Below are positions 30,820 through 39,750 of a stretch of 64,000 nucleotides of DNA, in pieces. Location: positions 1 through 64,000 of the forward strand of contig DVDU01000211.1 in assembly GCA_015296065.1 (NCBI GenBank), given 5' to 3'. The translations under genes and the position numbers were made by a program. The stretch's first letter is position 1, and each line of letters opens with the position of its first letter. Under the pieces are notes generated by a model. It was not told the DNA's origin, ran no database searches, and was given only the letters and a program-made list of their open reading frames with translations. The stretch is from Oscillatoriaceae cyanobacterium M33_DOE_052. GTDB taxonomy: Bacteria; Cyanobacteriota; Cyanobacteriia; Cyanobacteriales; Laspinemataceae.

Positions 30820-32892
30820 CTACTGATGAATTGTGCTATAGAGCAACTGCTCGTCAAGTTTCGCTTCCGGGTCAAAGATTTTGATTTGACCCTGTTCTTG
30901 ACACAGATGGGAAATCAGTTGGTTGATTTGAGATTCGTTGATGTGGGAAAATTGGGTGAGGGTTTCTGAGATTAAACGCTGACGGGCGATACATTGTTGA
31001 TTGATGACCCGGCTGAGGATAAAATCTTCAATATAGCGCAATTGCTGTTGGTTGTCCGTGGCGGATGCAGCAGTGCGGGTGATGCCTAAATCCTGGAGCA
31101 GGGGGCAATCTTGGAAAATTTGGGCTTGGCGGGCGGTGGCTTCTAATTCGGCGATGTCAGGAGTGCGATCGCCCACAATCAAATCCCCCGCATAAGCATC
31201 GTTAACCAAACCATGATAAGCCGCCAAATAGTAAACCGAGGTTAAATCCGGTATCAAATGAACGTGAGGGTTGCTAGTAAAAATTTCTCCATAAAGCTGG
31301 TTGCCCCGGTTGCTGGAGGTGCCCACCCCTTCGGCGCGAATTAAAATCAGCTTTTGGCAGAGATTTTGGTCAATTACCTCCTGGCATAGTTTCATTAAAT
31401 TGAAAAATTTCACCATATTTTGGTCTTCACTCCACACGACACCCACGCGGAAAGGGGAATCAGGAGTTTGATAGCTCAGGGAATAACTTCCGTAAGTGCG
31501 ACTGGGTAACAAACGCGGCTGAATTGCCACCCCCATCACACAGGCTTGGAGGACTTCCGTCAGCATTGCCATCAATTCTGGCGAGGAATACTGGCGAATC
31601 CGATCGATTCTCATACTGGTAGCATTAAACTTGCGCCACCATAACAGCTTAAACGCCGCTACCCCCGCATCATTATATCCCGATTTTTCCGGTAATTCCT
31701 CACCATCAGGGGGGATTAATTCCGCTTGTAACACCGATAAACCAGAGTCCGATCCATGATTTGAATCCGCCTCCGCGTCCATCAAAACCCGCTTGGCTTC
31801 GTGAAATAATTGCCGTCCCAAAATCAACGTATTTCTCGGCCTAGTTTTGCCACCAGGAAACTTTTGGTCGAGCATTTCCCTGGTGAGGGGATAAAGGGAA
31901 GACTCTGGCTGAGGGGTTGCCTGATGGTGGAGGCGGTAGAGACGACTTGCCCAAATAGCTGCTGCTTGGTCGATGCTGATTTGCTTGAGCATAATCGTCG
32001 CATCAATACGGTCTTTATCCGTGGGTTGGACGCGATTAGCGTTTTGCTTCCAAGTATCAGTAATAATACTGATAATTACTAAAAAGTTTTTCAGCTTTTG
32101 ATTATGAATTACCGAATTAGCACTGAAGAGACTTTGCAGGTCTAAAAACCCATCAGCACTACGAGCGATGTTGTCTAATTGGTCAAAACAGAGGATAATT
32201 GGTCTGGTTTCGGCAGAAATTCTGCCGAAATTAGCCAGAATTTTCTGGGCAGCATCTTCTGTATCAATCGACTCCTGCACCCGGAGCGCTTTTAAATCTT
32301 CTTCTTCTAAATCATCGCCCCGTAACCACTCGCAGGCGATATTGATTAACTTGGGATTAGTCAGGTCGTGGAGAACGCCAAAAAATTCCGTAGCATTGTA
32401 GATACCTGCGGGATAGATAGCGCGGACGTTGTTGATAAACATTTGTCTTTCCCCGCGCAGCCAGTCGAGAATGCCCCGGTGTTTGAACGCCCAGAGATTT
32501 TTTAGCCAGAGGACGATTTGGGGTTCGGTTTCTCCGGCGGGAACTTCTAGCAAACTATCCACAGTGTAGCGGAGAATGTGGCGCCAGATATAATCGCTAT
32601 CGGTAAAAGGTTCGATGTAGGCAAAAAAAGCGCGGTTGTTGAATTTGCGTTTGAGGCGACCGAGGAGGTAGGTTTTCCCGGAGCCGGTTTCTCCTTCTAG
32701 GATGAGGGTGCGGGTGCGGTGGTCTGTGGCTACCAGATCCAGGATTTGCTGAATTTCCGCCACCGCTTCATCGTGAATTGATTCTACTGTTAACTCGGGC
32801 TTTTGGTCTTCTCGCCAAAAGTTACCTGACCAAAAGGTTTCGGCATCAAAGGGGTTGGGTTCTTGTTGAATAATTCTATCTATAGATGTCAT
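30820..32892 (-). CDS. AAA/ORC-like ATPase, paralogue 3
   Basis: The product (690 aa) matches the other two along its full length. It has NPFDAETFWSGNFWREDQ, Walker A GETGSGKT near 66-73 and Walker B IILCFDQLDN. FPGGKTRPRNTLILGR and FRVGVVWSEDQNMVKFF follow, then YLAAYHGLVNDAYAGDL and a C-terminal helical tail. It is most like paralogue 2 by eye (shared YIWRH, EFFGVLHDLTNP). The gene starts 32 bases after the second winged-helix gene, repeating the winged-helix/ATPase order of the left module. Its start is an ATG with good agreement to the paralogues. Confidence 0.88.
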   Translation of the reverse strand: MTSIDRIIQQEPNPFDAETFWSGNFWREDQKPELTVESIHDEAVAEIQQILDLVATDHRTRTLILEGETGSGKTYLLGRLKRKFNNRAFFAYIEPFTDSDYIWRHILRYTVDSLLEVPAGETEPQIVLWLKNLWAFKHRGILDWLRGERQMFINNVRAIYPAGIYNATEFFGVLHDLTNPKLINIACEWLRGDDLEEEDLKALRVQESIDTEDAAQKILANFGRISAETRPIILCFDQLDNIARSADGFLDLQSLFSANSVIHNQKLKNFLVIISIITDTWKQNANRVQPTDKDRIDATIMLKQISIDQAAAIWASRLYRLHHQATPQPESSLYPLTREMLDQKFPGGKTRPRNTLILGRQLFHEAKRVLMDAEADSNHGSDSGLSVLQAELIPPDGEELPEKSGYNDAGVAAFKLLWWRKFNATSMRIDRIRQYSSPELMAMLTEVLQACVMGVAIQPRLLPSRTYGSYSLSYQTPDSPFRVGVVWSEDQNMVKFFNLMKLCQEVIDQNLCQKLILIRAEGVGTSSNRGNQLYGEIFTSNPHVHLIPDLTSVYYLAAYHGLVNDAYAGDLIVGDRTPDIAELEATARQAQIFQDCPLLQDLGITRTAASATDNQQQLRYIEDFILSRVINQQCIARQRLISETLTQFSHINESQINQLISHLCQEQGQIKIFDPEAKLDEQLLYSTIHQ

Positions 32893-32924
32893 GGTGATTT
32901 ATGATAATGAGCGGGGATGCGGTT

Positions 32925-33809
32925 TTAGGTGACGATGATAAAAAACAGTGGGCCGCCGATATCTTGGGGGATGCCAGCTTCGATTTGTTCGGGGGTGTAG
33001 GCGATCGCCTCTTGCAGGGAGCTAAGTTCTATCTTATCTTGTCGCTGCAACCGATATAACGCCAAATTCAATTCATCCCGAGAGAGAAAAGGTTGCAGCC
33101 GCTGGCGCAGGTAAAAAATCGGTAAGTAATTATCGGTCCCTAACTGTCTGTCTAAATCTCGGATAATTTGTAAAATATCTTCATCCCTCAACTGACTGGT
33201 GCTGAGTACGGTACTTTTTTCCTCCCAACTCATCCCATAGGCGCCACTATATGAGGGTTCCAGAACCAAAGCCGCTTCAGTGGTAGATTCGTCTCTCCCC
33301 TGATGGCGCCAAGATTTGCGCAGAAACCGCAAATAATTGGCCAACAGGTCTAAACTGAGTAGGGGATTATTGCCACTGGGGAGGTATTCATCCCGGAGGT
33401 ATTCTTCTCCGCGTGGGGTCAGCCAGACTTCCTTGATTTGAGTTTGTACCGGCTCAATCAGTCCCCGATCGGCTAAACTTTGGAGCAAGCGCTGGCGGTT
33501 CGCCCGAGGAATGCCGGTTTCAGCCGCCGAGATTGCCCCCGCCGCCGCCGCTTGCAGTACCGTCAAATCCTCAGCGCTAATCGGCAAATTAGAAGTATCC
33601 AAAGAAAGGAGAGCTTTCCCAGCAGCGGTGATTTTGAGCTGGGTGATTTCGCTGCTGTAAGCTACCAACAGGCGATCGCTCAAAGAGCGACAGAGGCGAT
33701 TTAGCTCCGCCGCCGTGGTTTTCGGATTCGGCTTCAGTTTCTGAATGCTCCCTTGATAATCCGGAAACCCCAGCAGCTCCAACAAAAATTTTAACTCCAG
33801 CACATCCAT
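32925..33809 (-). CDS. Winged-helix DNA-binding protein, paralogue 2
   Basis: From ATG 33809 the product is 294 residues and starts MDVLELKFLLELLGFPDYQG, matching paralogue 1 from its first residues. The open frame extends upstream to 33914 but the extra 35 residues have no counterpart. The same helix-turn-helix units follow: LKITAAGKALLSLDTS, EVWLTPRGEEYLRDE, and the C-terminal YLPIFYLRQRLQPFLSRDEL to IELSSLQEA. It carries about 20 more residues than paralogue 1 in the linker before the last domain. It is the first gene of the cluster. Confidence 0.85.
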   Translation of the reverse strand: MDVLELKFLLELLGFPDYQGSIQKLKPNPKTTAAELNRLCRSLSDRLLVAYSSEITQLKITAAGKALLSLDTSNLPISAEDLTVLQAAAAGAISAAETGIPRANRQRLLQSLADRGLIEPVQTQIKEVWLTPRGEEYLRDEYLPSGNNPLLSLDLLANYLRFLRKSWRHQGRDESTTEAALVLEPSYSGAYGMSWEEKSTVLSTSQLRDEDILQIIRDLDRQLGTDNYLPIFYLRQRLQPFLSRDELNLALYRLQRQDKIELSSLQEAIAYTPEQIEAGIPQDIGGPLFFIIVT

Positions 33810-33982
33810 ATCAAAACCCACCAGCGAAATCGCAACAACAACAAAAACCCCCCGAGTCCAGGCTGGTTCACCAATTCCATCCTCAACAGCGCCGTGACAC
33901 CGCCACCATCCCAAATTAAAATATACCAGGCACGTTACCCCTGCCCAAACACCCCCATCCCACCATCACGGAGATAAATGGC
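33810..33982. promoter_or_regulatory. Divergent promoter region of the winged-helix/AAA/FtsK cluster
   Basis: This 173-base interval separates the first gene of the minus-strand cluster from a plus-strand glycosyltransferase gene. It must hold the main promoter of the cluster. I could not pick out confident -35/-10 boxes or an operator. Confidence 0.4.
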
Positions 33983-35233
33983 TTGAAAACCAACTCCCTG
34001 CGCACATTATTTATCACCAGAGAAGTCCCCTACCCCCCCAGAGGCGGCGCCTCTTTGCGCAACTGGCAAAACATCAACATCATCAATCAATACGGTCCAG
34101 TGGCCGTTTTCTCCGCCTCCAACTGGACTCCCGACTACACCAGCATCCCCGGCGTCCAGGTTTGGCAGCATCAAAACGTTGCCACCCAACGCCAACCCCT
34201 AGAAAAAGTAGCTCGCCGCCTGTGGTGGTTGCGACCCCTGGCAGACCCAGATACAGACTGGAGTTACTCCCACACTGCGGCGGAGAACTTAGACCAGCTC
34301 ATCAAGACATTTGCCCCCAACCTGGTTATATGCAAAGAACTGTGGGTATATCGCTACCTGAAAACCATCAAGCGCCACTCATGCCCGATTATTTTCGACG
34401 ATTATAATGTCGAGTCAGTGTTGTTTTCCCAAAACCACCATTCCCCACCAAATTTGAAAGCACGGTTAAAAGCTACAATTCAACTCGGGCGCATCCAAGC
34501 CATAGAAAGGGACTTCATCCGCCAATGTCAGCAAGTCTGGGCCTGTTCCGCCGAAGACGCCCAGCTCTTGCAGCAATTATATCCCCATCCCGTTCCCATT
34601 CACGTCATCCCCAATAGCATTGACGTAGATTACTACCACGGTGTTAGTTCTGGGCAAATTTCCCCGCCGCCAGAATTAAACCATCACTCCCAGACGATCG
34701 TCTTTATCGGTCAACTTTCCTACCCTCCCAACACCGTCGCAGGCGAGTTACTCGTCACCGAAATTTACCCCCGCCTCCGCCAGCAATACCCCCAATGTCG
34801 CCTGATTATAGTAGGCCGCAACCCCAGCCCTACCATGCTCGCCGCCGCCGCCCAAAACCCCGGTATCACCATCACCGGTAGCGTTCCCGACGTGCGGCCC
34901 TACCTAGCCGCCGCCAGCATCATCCTGGTTCCCCTACTCCAAGGTAGCGGTACTCGCTTAAAAATCCTCGAAGCCTTCGCCGCCAACCGGCCCGTAGTCA
35001 GTACCGCCAAAGGTGCCGAAGGCATCAACGCTATAGATGGAGAACACCTCCTCATCGGCAACACGATCGATGAATTAGTCGCCGGAGTCACTCAACTATG
35101 GTCAAACCCGGAATTAGCCGCGAAATTAGCCGCTAATGCCTATCAACTGGTACAAGCCGAATACTCCTGGGCAGCAGTGCAACAGCGAGTAGAAACAGCA
35201 ATTTTACCCCTGCTTGATGGCCGCATTGACTAA
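33983..35233 (+). CDS. GT4-family glycosyltransferase
   Basis: The 416-residue product is a GT-B glycosyltransferase: the N-terminal TREVPYPPRGGASLRNWQ acceptor-side loop, VHVIPNSIDVDYYH-like block near 212, QTIVFIGQLSYPPN, and the C-terminal donor loop VPLLQGSGTRLKILEAFAAN with VSTAKGAEGI. The final EAFA/K-G-EG pattern is the GT4 retaining type. It starts with TTG in a well-conserved position. It probably transfers a sugar in polysaccharide assembly with the minus-strand glycosyltransferases to its right. Some short runs of residues differ from the general family, but none at the donor site. Confidence 0.88.
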   Translation: MKTNSLRTLFITREVPYPPRGGASLRNWQNINIINQYGPVAVFSASNWTPDYTSIPGVQVWQHQNVATQRQPLEKVARRLWWLRPLADPDTDWSYSHTAAENLDQLIKTFAPNLVICKELWVYRYLKTIKRHSCPIIFDDYNVESVLFSQNHHSPPNLKARLKATIQLGRIQAIERDFIRQCQQVWACSAEDAQLLQQLYPHPVPIHVIPNSIDVDYYHGVSSGQISPPPELNHHSQTIVFIGQLSYPPNTVAGELLVTEIYPRLRQQYPQCRLIIVGRNPSPTMLAAAAQNPGITITGSVPDVRPYLAAASIILVPLLQGSGTRLKILEAFAANRPVVSTAKGAEGINAIDGEHLLIGNTIDELVAGVTQLWSNPELAAKLAANAYQLVQAEYSWAAVQQRVETAILPLLDGRID

Positions 35234-35258
35234 ATCCAGATTCTGAAGCCCCATCAGA

Positions 35259-36308
35259 TTATACAGCCTTCTGGATGGCCAGGGCTAACTGGGAGGCAAA
35301 TCTGTCTAAGTTGTATCGATTTTCGCACAACTCCCGCCCCCGCTTTCCCATATCTCTCGCTTTCTCCGGGTTCGCAATTAAATAATTGATGGCATCTCGC
35401 CACCCATTCACATCCCTTGGCTCTACCCAAAGCCCAATTCCTGCTGCTTCTATATCAATATCAATGCCGGGATTTTTCGTCATAATCACCGGTTTTCCCG
35501 CCAGCATCGCATCTAGGAGGCTGGTTAAACCAGAGAGAATTCTAATATCTTTTAAAGGAATCGCCACCATCGCTGCTTGTTCATATTCAGCAAACAGCTC
35601 CCGATAGCCGATCGCGTCATAAGTCCCATTCCCAACATAAACCATCACATTGACTGGCAACGGAGCCACCGCCGGAGCCGAATCCGCCGAACAATATATT
35701 TTCACCCTACAGTTAACATCAACTGCCGCTTGCACCAAAGTGTTATAGTCCCGCTTAGAAGTCCCCGCACTCACAATCAATCCGGCATCATCCCTTGACA
35801 CCGACTCATCAAAACGATAAAATTCTAAATCAGCTCCCCATTCCAGCAGTTCCAATTTCCCATCAGCCAAACCACCAAAACTCTGTTCTATTTGCCGCTT
35901 AAACTCCCGACTCAAACACAGCAGCTTACTGTGACCTTGGACAAACCACCGATTCCGCAAGCTGTAACCCAAAGGGTGATGAATAGTGGCGATAATTGGC
36001 TTGCGCAAAATCCCCCACCTCCGTAACCATGACAGGAGAATCGTGCTAGTTTGACACCCAGAATAAATCAGATCATATCGATGCCAACCCACCAACATCC
36101 TTACCTGTTGGTCTAAGTCTCCCAACTCCTGAAACATGATTTTTTTCAATCTCACATACTTCTCGTAAGGCAAAATATCCACATCTATCCCGTAGGGCTT
36201 TAAGTGAGTAATTCCCCACAAATGGTGAGACGGCCATTCCCCGTTTTGCCACAAATCCCAAGCCTGGTTCATGGCATAGTTATTCACCAACAGAATTTTG
36301 AGCGTCAT
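35259..36308 (-). CDS. GT-B glycosyltransferase (group 1)
   Basis: The 349-residue product has a GT-B outline. An N-terminal KILLVNNYAMNQAWDLWQ precedes a central LIVSAGTSKRDYNTLVQAA, the strand that opens the C-terminal domain. The donor region follows with PLKDIRILSGLTSLLDAMLA and GKPVIMTKNPGIDIDIE. It is the last gene of a three-gene minus-strand run (38345 to 35259) with only 11-13 bases between genes. Donor and acceptor are unknown. Confidence 0.82.
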   Translation of the reverse strand: MTLKILLVNNYAMNQAWDLWQNGEWPSHHLWGITHLKPYGIDVDILPYEKYVRLKKIMFQELGDLDQQVRMLVGWHRYDLIYSGCQTSTILLSWLRRWGILRKPIIATIHHPLGYSLRNRWFVQGHSKLLCLSREFKRQIEQSFGGLADGKLELLEWGADLEFYRFDESVSRDDAGLIVSAGTSKRDYNTLVQAAVDVNCRVKIYCSADSAPAVAPLPVNVMVYVGNGTYDAIGYRELFAEYEQAAMVAIPLKDIRILSGLTSLLDAMLAGKPVIMTKNPGIDIDIEAAGIGLWVEPRDVNGWRDAINYLIANPEKARDMGKRGRELCENRYNLDRFASQLALAIQKAV

Positions 36309-36321
36309 TTATCAATCTCAT

Positions 36322-37320
36322 TTAATCAGCACCAGCACCACCAGCACGCACCACCTCAGTATAATCTTTCGCCCGCATTTGGCGAAATTGCCCCCACACC
36401 CACCGCCGCCAGCTTACCGGTACATAAGATAACATCAAACCCACCTGAGCCCGCCGAGAACTGCCCAACACCCTCGCAGCTTCCTGTAACAACTGCCTCC
36501 CCGCCAGACTTTGCCCATTTTCTATCAACCTTAAACCCAAAACCTCCTGAGTTCCCGCCAGCTTCTGCACCCGCAGTTTTTCCAGTTCTGGCTCAGCAAA
36601 TTGATAGCTACTGATGCAAAACACTTTTGCCTTTAAAAAATGAATATCCTGTTTCAGGCTAGTTTGCCCCCCGTGGAGCCGGTACTCCATCAGTAATTCT
36701 GGCAAAAAATACCCCTGCTTACCCGCCAGAGCCAACCGCACGAGCAAATCAAAATCCTCGCATCCATCCGCATCGGGACGCATATAATCTACCGCCTGCA
36801 AACAGGCGCGACGAAACAGCGTAGAACCCACTTGTAGGCTCTGGTATTGAAAGGTTTGCACTGGTAAATCGGGAATTATCCCCGCCGCTAACTTATCTTT
36901 GCCCCATTTGGCGGCATTCTCCCTGGTGGCTGATTCGATTCTTTCCCCTTTTTGGTTGATAATCCAATGATTAGTGCAGACAAAATCGGCTTTTGGTTCT
37001 TGGTCGAGAATGGCCACGGTTTTCGCGAGAAATTCCGGGGTGAGGGCGTCATCATCATCGAATTTGATAAAATATTCTCCCGTGGCGTGGTCGAAGCCCG
37101 ATCGCATATTTTGGCTCCGCCCTATATTCCGGGATTGTTGGATATAGTGGATGCGGGCATCTGGCCACTGAGCAACCATTACCGCCGTGTTATCCGTGGA
37201 ACCATCATCGCAGATAATTAGCTCAAAGTCCTGATAAGTTTGATTCAGCACACTTTGCACCGCATTCGCCAGAAAAGCGGCGCGGTTGTAGGTGGGGATG
37301 CAGACGCTGACTTTAGGCAT
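36322..37320 (-). CDS. GT2-family glycosyltransferase
   Basis: The 332-residue product opens with the GT-A signature VSVCIPTYNRAAFLANAVQS, then LIICDDGSTDNTAVMV and the metal-binding KFDDDDALTP (DxD-like) near 88-97. It is an inverting transferase of family 2. The C-terminal region (KLAGTQEVLGLRLIE, AAKVL-like helices) has no membrane segment. It is the middle gene of the three-gene run. Confidence 0.9.
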   Translation of the reverse strand: MPKVSVCIPTYNRAAFLANAVQSVLNQTYQDFELIICDDGSTDNTAVMVAQWPDARIHYIQQSRNIGRSQNMRSGFDHATGEYFIKFDDDDALTPEFLAKTVAILDQEPKADFVCTNHWIINQKGERIESATRENAAKWGKDKLAAGIIPDLPVQTFQYQSLQVGSTLFRRACLQAVDYMRPDADGCEDFDLLVRLALAGKQGYFLPELLMEYRLHGGQTSLKQDIHFLKAKVFCISSYQFAEPELEKLRVQKLAGTQEVLGLRLIENGQSLAGRQLLQEAARVLGSSRRAQVGLMLSYVPVSWRRWVWGQFRQMRAKDYTEVVRAGGAGAD

Positions 37321-37331
37321 AACGGGGGGAA

Positions 37332-38345
37332 TTATGATAAAATATTCTTCTGAACTTTTTTCACGAGTTTTTGAACTTTGCGGCTAGTTTTGACCAGAAA
37401 ACTGGGACTTTTGAGCTGTTGCGGTTTTTCGTCTGGTTGCTTCATAAACCGGTAGTGGAGGAATATATCTTGGTAACGAATATTCACATTTTCGCCCCTA
37501 GCTAACCGGGCAAAATCAATGGCCGGATAGTTCATGTAGTGGAGACGATGGATGGGTTTTAATCCGTCTTCATTGTAAAGGACATTATCGATGCGCACAA
37601 AGGGGTCAGAGTCAGCGCAGTTACCGGTTCTGTCGTTACCGTTGGGACTGAGAGTGAAGTTGAACAGGGGTCGATCGCTCCGCAGGGTCAGGTAGCAAAA
37701 CAAAAACGCATCATCCCACCAACGACGCACCCACGCCACCTCTCCCCCCTCCACCAGCAGTTTTTGTAAACCTTCCAGTTCCGCCGCCGCAAAAATCCCT
37801 TTTTTGCTGCCAAAAAAGCTGGAACAGTGGAGTTTTGGGCGAATATCTGCTGCTCGGTAAAGTCCGGTTTGTTCTATTAAGCGGATATTCAACGCCGCCA
37901 CCGGTTCCGCTTTCCCATGTTCCCAATCATCAAACACAAAATCAAACTCATCGAGCTTGGCAAAAACACCATCAAGGGGTTTCATGGCCAAACTGTCCCC
38001 ATCGTAGAACACAAACCGGTCAAAAGGTCCATCAAAAGCAGCTAAGCGGCGGTGGTGTCCCTTACCCCAAGGCGCAGTTCCCGGCTTCTTGTTCTGCGCG
38101 TCCGGGTGTGCGGCCCACACTGTGTCCGCGAAATTTTCCCATCGCTGAATCGCTGCCCAATTATCAAATAGGGTGACATTGGGGCGAGTGGCAATTTCCC
38201 GGCTGACCAATTCTATACTCTCATTAAAGGGAATCACGCATACCGGGATATCTCGGCTGACATTTGCCTCAATGCTGTTGAGCAAAGCCACTAATTGGTC
38301 ATATACCACATCGTTAGCGAGGGTGTAAATACCGTATGATGGCAT
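37332..38345 (-). CDS. GT8-like protein (Npun_R2821/R2822 family)
   Basis: The 337-residue product begins YGIYTLANDVVYDQLVALLN and contains FVFYDGDSLAMKPLD near 110-124, with DGD as the metal-binding DxD of a GT-A fold. The pattern matches a family named after two Nostoc punctiforme proteins that I recall being encoded in polysaccharide loci. It is the first gene of the minus-strand run and is divergent from the GT4 gene at 38503. Confidence 0.78.
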   Translation of the reverse strand: MPSYGIYTLANDVVYDQLVALLNSIEANVSRDIPVCVIPFNESIELVSREIATRPNVTLFDNWAAIQRWENFADTVWAAHPDAQNKKPGTAPWGKGHHRRLAAFDGPFDRFVFYDGDSLAMKPLDGVFAKLDEFDFVFDDWEHGKAEPVAALNIRLIEQTGLYRAADIRPKLHCSSFFGSKKGIFAAAELEGLQKLLVEGGEVAWVRRWWDDAFLFCYLTLRSDRPLFNFTLSPNGNDRTGNCADSDPFVRIDNVLYNEDGLKPIHRLHYMNYPAIDFARLARGENVNIRYQDIFLHYRFMKQPDEKPQQLKSPSFLVKTSRKVQKLVKKVQKNILS

Positions 38346-38502
38346 TTAGAGGCTCCTAATGGTTGAAGTTAAAGAAAGTGCCACCCCTCTTGTTGGGGCT
38401 GATCGCGGTGAAGGAAAGCCCCTACAGACATCAGGGGGTTGAGGGTTTGTGGCGCAAACCAGCGGTGTCAATTTTTCGCATCCCATTATAGTCGATCGTG
38501 CT

Positions 38503-39720
38503 ATGAAGATTTTAATGCTGTCGGCCACCTTCCCCTATCCCCCCAGTCGTGGTGGCACTCAAGTGAGAACTTTTAACCTTTTAAAATACCTTGCCCAGCG
38601 TCATTCTATCACCTTAGTTACGCAACGTGAGGGAGATGTGACCGATCGGGACGTAGAGGCTCTGCGCTCCTATGTGGCCGAACTGGCAGTTTTCCCTCGG
38701 CGGGAGACAGTGGGAGCCGTGGGAGCCTGGGGGAAAGTGAGTCGGTTTAGTAACTTCCTGTTCCAAGGAACACCGCCTAATGTATTGTACCTCTACTCCC
38801 CAGAGATGCAGGCGTGGGTAGATACCTGGGTGGAGAACAATCAGGGGGCTGTCATCACCAGCGAACATAGCGTTAACGAGATTTACGTGCGTCCCCATTG
38901 GCGGCAAAAGCTGAAAACTGTGGTCAATATCCACAGCTCGGTTTATGGTACTTGCAAACAGCATTTAGACAGCAACACCTCGGAGAAACCCACGCGGGAC
39001 CGGTTACAACTGCCCCTGCTGCGTCAGTATGAACAGCGTTACTGTGGTAAATTCTCAGAAATCGTGGTGACGACAGATGAGGACTGCCGTCAACTGCAGG
39101 ATTTATCTCCTCAAGGGCAGTTTTCTGTGATTCCTAATGGCGTAGAATTGGAAGCGTTTCCCTATCGTCACGGCGACCCTGGCGGGCACAAGTTGATTTT
39201 TACCGGGGCAATGGATAACCTACCAAATATCGACGCCGTAAGGTTTTTGAGTTTGGAGGTGCTGCCTTTGGTACAAAAGCGCTATCCTGATACTACCCTC
39301 AGCCTGGTGGGCGCCAGACCCGGACCGCAAGTGCAAGAACTGAAACAACTTCCGGGAGTGACGGTGACTGGGGCGGTGCCTTCGGTGGCAGAGTACCTGC
39401 AAGCCTCCACCGTCTGTGTGGTGCCTATGCGATCGGGCTATGGGATTAAAAATAAGACTTTAGAGGCAATGGCGGCGGGAGTCCCCGTAGTGGCGAGCGA
39501 TCGGGGATTGGAAGGCTTGGCAGTCGATGGCAGCAGCGTACCCCTGCGTGCTTTACGCGCAAATCGCGTGCCAGAATACGTGGAAGCGATTAGCCGTTTG
39601 TTTGAAGACCGACGCCTGCGCCTTTCTCTATCGCGCCATGCCCGCAGTCTGATTGAAACCGAATATACTTGGGAAACTGCCGGTTTCCGTTATGAGCAAG
39701 TGTTATCCCGATCGGTCTAA
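38503..39720 (+). CDS. GT4-family glycosyltransferase
   Basis: The 405-residue product (ATG 38503, where MKILMLSATFPYPPSRGGTQ begins) is a GT-B enzyme like the one at 33983. The two share PYPP(R/S)(G/R)G near the start, FSVIPNGVELEAFP, LIFTGAMDNLPN, and the donor loop VPMRSGYGIKNKTLEAMAAG. A longer frame to 38449 lacks homology-like sequence. It is followed 30 bases later by the large membrane-anchored protein gene and may be cotranscribed with it. Confidence 0.9.
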   Translation: MKILMLSATFPYPPSRGGTQVRTFNLLKYLAQRHSITLVTQREGDVTDRDVEALRSYVAELAVFPRRETVGAVGAWGKVSRFSNFLFQGTPPNVLYLYSPEMQAWVDTWVENNQGAVITSEHSVNEIYVRPHWRQKLKTVVNIHSSVYGTCKQHLDSNTSEKPTRDRLQLPLLRQYEQRYCGKFSEIVVTTDEDCRQLQDLSPQGQFSVIPNGVELEAFPYRHGDPGGHKLIFTGAMDNLPNIDAVRFLSLEVLPLVQKRYPDTTLSLVGARPGPQVQELKQLPGVTVTGAVPSVAEYLQASTVCVVPMRSGYGIKNKTLEAMAAGVPVVASDRGLEGLAVDGSSVPLRALRANRVPEYVEAISRLFEDRRLRLSLSRHARSLIETEYTWETAGFRYEQVLSRSV

Positions 39721-39750
39721 ACTACAATAGCCTCACCAGCCTTTTTGCCA

